DNA from: Paraburkholderia sp. Ac-20340
GTDB taxonomy: Bacteria > Pseudomonadota > Gammaproteobacteria > Burkholderiales > Burkholderiaceae
NCBI RefSeq assembly: GCF_017104965.1
Contig: NZ_JAAGPR010000003.1
Coordinates: 186,001 to 250,000, forward strand
Direction: 5' to 3'
Length of the DNA: 64,000 bases
A model generated the notes under the pieces. That model did not search any database. It was given only the letters and a program-made list of their open reading frames with translations, and was not told the origin of the DNA. Position 1 is the stretch's first letter. Each line of letters begins with the position of its first letter. Both the position numbers and the translations under genes were made by a program. Of the stretch, positions 62,855 to 64,000 are shown one piece after another.

Positions 62855-63817
62855 CTAGCGGGTCGCGGCGAAGTGATAGACCGACGGATGCCCGGCGTAG
62901 AGCCAATGCGGATAGTTTTCCTTGCGCGCGGCTTCGATATCGTTGGCGACAGACTGCGGCGCATCGGCCCTGGCTAGTGCGATGGGTTCGAACACCCGCA
63001 CGCTGAAGCGCCCATTTTCGAAGCGCAGATAAAACGACAGCAGCCAGGCATCAAGCGGCGCGCCAAGCCGGAATACGCCGTTGTGCAGGCGTGCTGGACG
63101 CCCGCCGATTGTCACGCCGGTCGTCTCCATGGGAAATTTCGCCAATGCAAAAGGCGGGACGTCCGAAAACACGACGGCAACACCGTCACGGCGCAACGAA
63201 CGGATGACACGCAGCCCCAATCCATTGCGGCTATCTTTTCCGTCCTCATCGTAGGTATAAAGGACGCGAATGGAAGGAATCATTGCTGCATCATTACCGT
63301 AAATATCGCGCGGCACACCGGAAACAACCGAAATCGAATCAAGATTCAGTTCGCGCCGTACTTCATCGATGACATAGATGTTCGCGTATTGGGAAATATA
63401 GTGAAAAGGCGAAAGGACAATCGGACGACGGGGATCGCTTGCCCGCATCTGCGAGATTATTCCGGCCAACTGCCGCGCGACTTCGAGTAAATCGTTCCAG
63501 CCATCACGTTTTAAAGCACGGCCAGCGTAAAAACGCTCGTCGAACCACAATTCGCGTATATGCGCGCTCATGGTTTGCAATGCGTGCTTGCGCGTCAGGC
63601 CGACCTCGACGCGCCCGGTTTCATAGCGCGCCACCCCAATCGCGCGGACCCGGCCACAGTATGTGGATCGAAGCAGCCAGGCAGCCAAAGCCGCGCGCTC
63701 GACCATCGAAAATGACAAGCGGGAAAACAGGTAACGGCGTAACGAAAATTGCCAAGACAAACGCCGCTCATTCAGGCGCTTGAAGAACTGCGAGATCCCT
63801 TCAGCGCTCAATGACAT
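62855..63817 (-). CDS. LpxL/lysophospholipid-acyltransferase-like protein in the export operon
   Basis: A 320-residue protein with no signal peptide and no clear TM. The middle reads RPIVLSPFHYISQYANIYV and the later part GVTIGGRPARLHNGVFRLGAP, LDAWLLSFYLRFENGRFSVRVFEP. This follows the LpxL/HtrB acyltransferase layout: IVLTGHFGNWE, then FFGRPA...G..RLA...GAPV, then the R..DGRY.L....P strand. In LpxL the catalytic motif is HxxxxE; here His139 is followed by Tyr144 instead of an acid. So it may be an acyltransferase with an altered dyad, or an inactive relative. Its place with a peptide exporter suggests peptide acylation, which is inference. ATG 63817. Confidence 0.5.
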   Translation of the reverse strand: MSLSAEGISQFFKRLNERRLSWQFSLRRYLFSRLSFSMVERAALAAWLLRSTYCGRVRAIGVARYETGRVEVGLTRKHALQTMSAHIRELWFDERFYAGRALKRDGWNDLLEVARQLAGIISQMRASDPRRPIVLSPFHYISQYANIYVIDEVRRELNLDSISVVSGVPRDIYGNDAAMIPSIRVLYTYDEDGKDSRNGLGLRVIRSLRRDGVAVVFSDVPPFALAKFPMETTGVTIGGRPARLHNGVFRLGAPLDAWLLSFYLRFENGRFSVRVFEPIALARADAPQSVANDIEAARKENYPHWLYAGHPSVYHFAATR

Positions 63818-63848
63818 AGCACGACCTGGGGAATACAAACCAAACCAT

Positions 63849-63871
63849 AAAAAAGGGGGCGTCCCCCCTTT
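63849..63871 (-). terminator. intrinsic terminator/attenuator after the Cys-rich peptide gene
   Basis: Minus strand: AAAGGGGG, loop GACG, CCCCCTTT continuing as a T run (complement of 63849-63854). It lies 16 bases after the stop of the small gene and 31 bases before the acyltransferase-like start, so it would reduce expression of the downstream export genes relative to the peptide. Confidence 0.85.
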
Positions 63872-63887
63872 CGATCAGACCGTACGA

Positions 63888-64000
63888 TTAACGCGGCGTC
63901 GGCGCCGGCGTCACCGGTGCAGCAGCAGCGACGACGCGGGGAGTCGGTGCGGGCGCGCAGCAGCACTTGCAGCAGCCACCTGCCGCTTGAATATTCGCGA
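63888..64000 (-). CDS. Cys-rich double-glycine peptide, probable exported precursor (N-terminus outside window)
   Basis: The last 36 residues of a gene entering from beyond the right edge. They read ANIQAAGG, then CCKCCC, then APAPTPR, VVAAAAPV, TPAPTPR and stop. Gly-Gly directly before a five-cysteine cluster, upstream of a C39 exporter operon, is the expected layout of a leader-processed secreted peptide. The motif PAPTPR occurs twice in the tail. The residue at -4 from the putative cut is Ala rather than the usual hydrophobic residue, so the cut site is uncertain. A strong terminator follows. Leader, start and ribosome binding site are not visible. It could instead be the end of an unrelated Cys-rich protein. 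Confidence 0.6.
   Translation of the reverse strand, partial: ANIQAAGGCCKCCCAPAPTPRVVAAAAPVTPAPTPR

Noticed and set aside
1..64000. tRNA, rRNA, CRISPR, insertion sequence or prophage content
   Set aside because: No cloverleaf with a GGTTCGANTCC arm, no spaced direct-repeat array, and no transposase or phage structural genes were seen on either strand.

Overview
The window looks like a chromosomal segment of a GC-rich betaproteobacterium of the Burkholderia/Paraburkholderia/Caballeronia group. The evidence is strong GC bias at third codon positions, Burkholderia-type small families (DUF3022, PGDYG), a NodT-type RND operon, ClcB-like CLC and YbiT of characteristic sequence, and the gene neighbourhoods themselves. 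I saw no rRNA, tRNA, insertion sequence, prophage or CRISPR array. Most of the window is ordinary metabolic, transport and envelope content.

Layout. 1-5 kb: the 5' part of a saccharopine-dehydrogenase-family gene preceded by an Lrp-type regulator, a Spy/CpxP-like periplasmic protein, small conserved proteins and a YhfC-type membrane protein. 4.0-9.4 kb: a complete 2-ketogluconate utilisation operon (kguE-kguK-kguT-kguD-ptxS, minus strand) with a perfect 16-bp palindrome in front that is a good PtxS operator. 9.5-16 kb: divergent LysR/YeiH pair, a GST, a ClcB-like CLC protein with CBS domains, and small proteins. 15.6-22.4 kb: a TetR repressor divergent from an RND efflux operon whose three genes overlap by ATGA. 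22.6-29.4 kb: a YfiM-like protein, a cluster of DnaA-box-like 9-mers, a PBP1A, and a PspA/TPR operon. 29.5-33.6 kb: a Baeyer-Villiger-type monooxygenase, a methyltransferase, an unannotated 48-codon ORF and a soluble chemoreceptor with its likely sensory domain at the C-terminus. 33.7-37.8 kb: a potFGHI putrescine uptake operon. 38-47.6 kb: OmpW, a nitronate-monooxygenase-like enzyme, an aldehyde dehydrogenase, a tandem pair of secreted paralogues, YbiT, a beta-hydroxyacid dehydrogenase and dodecin. 47.7-57.8 kb: a purine block, in which a BMP-type nucleoside/purine ABC importer, a LysR regulator, 8-oxoguanine deaminase, 5-hydroxyisourate hydrolase and PuuD urate oxidase together suggest uptake and oxidative breakdown of purines.

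The most unusual region is 57.9-64.0 kb (minus strand). It holds a dedicated type I export system: TolC-like outer-membrane protein, C39-peptidase ABC exporter with an intact Cys-His-Asp triad, and HlyD-family adaptor. It also holds a protein resembling the LpxL/lysophospholipid acyltransferase superfamily. At the window edge lies the C-terminal end of a small gene whose product carries Gly-Gly followed at once by CCKCCC and a Pro/Ala tail with PAPTPR twice. An intrinsic terminator separates this small gene from the export genes. I interpret this as a Cys-rich, double-glycine secreted peptide with its own protease-exporter and a possible acyltransferase. The precursor start lies outside the window, so the leader cannot be checked here.

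Start codons were chosen by Shine-Dalgarno matches, signal peptides and family N-termini. Family assignments come from reading the sequence, not from a database search.
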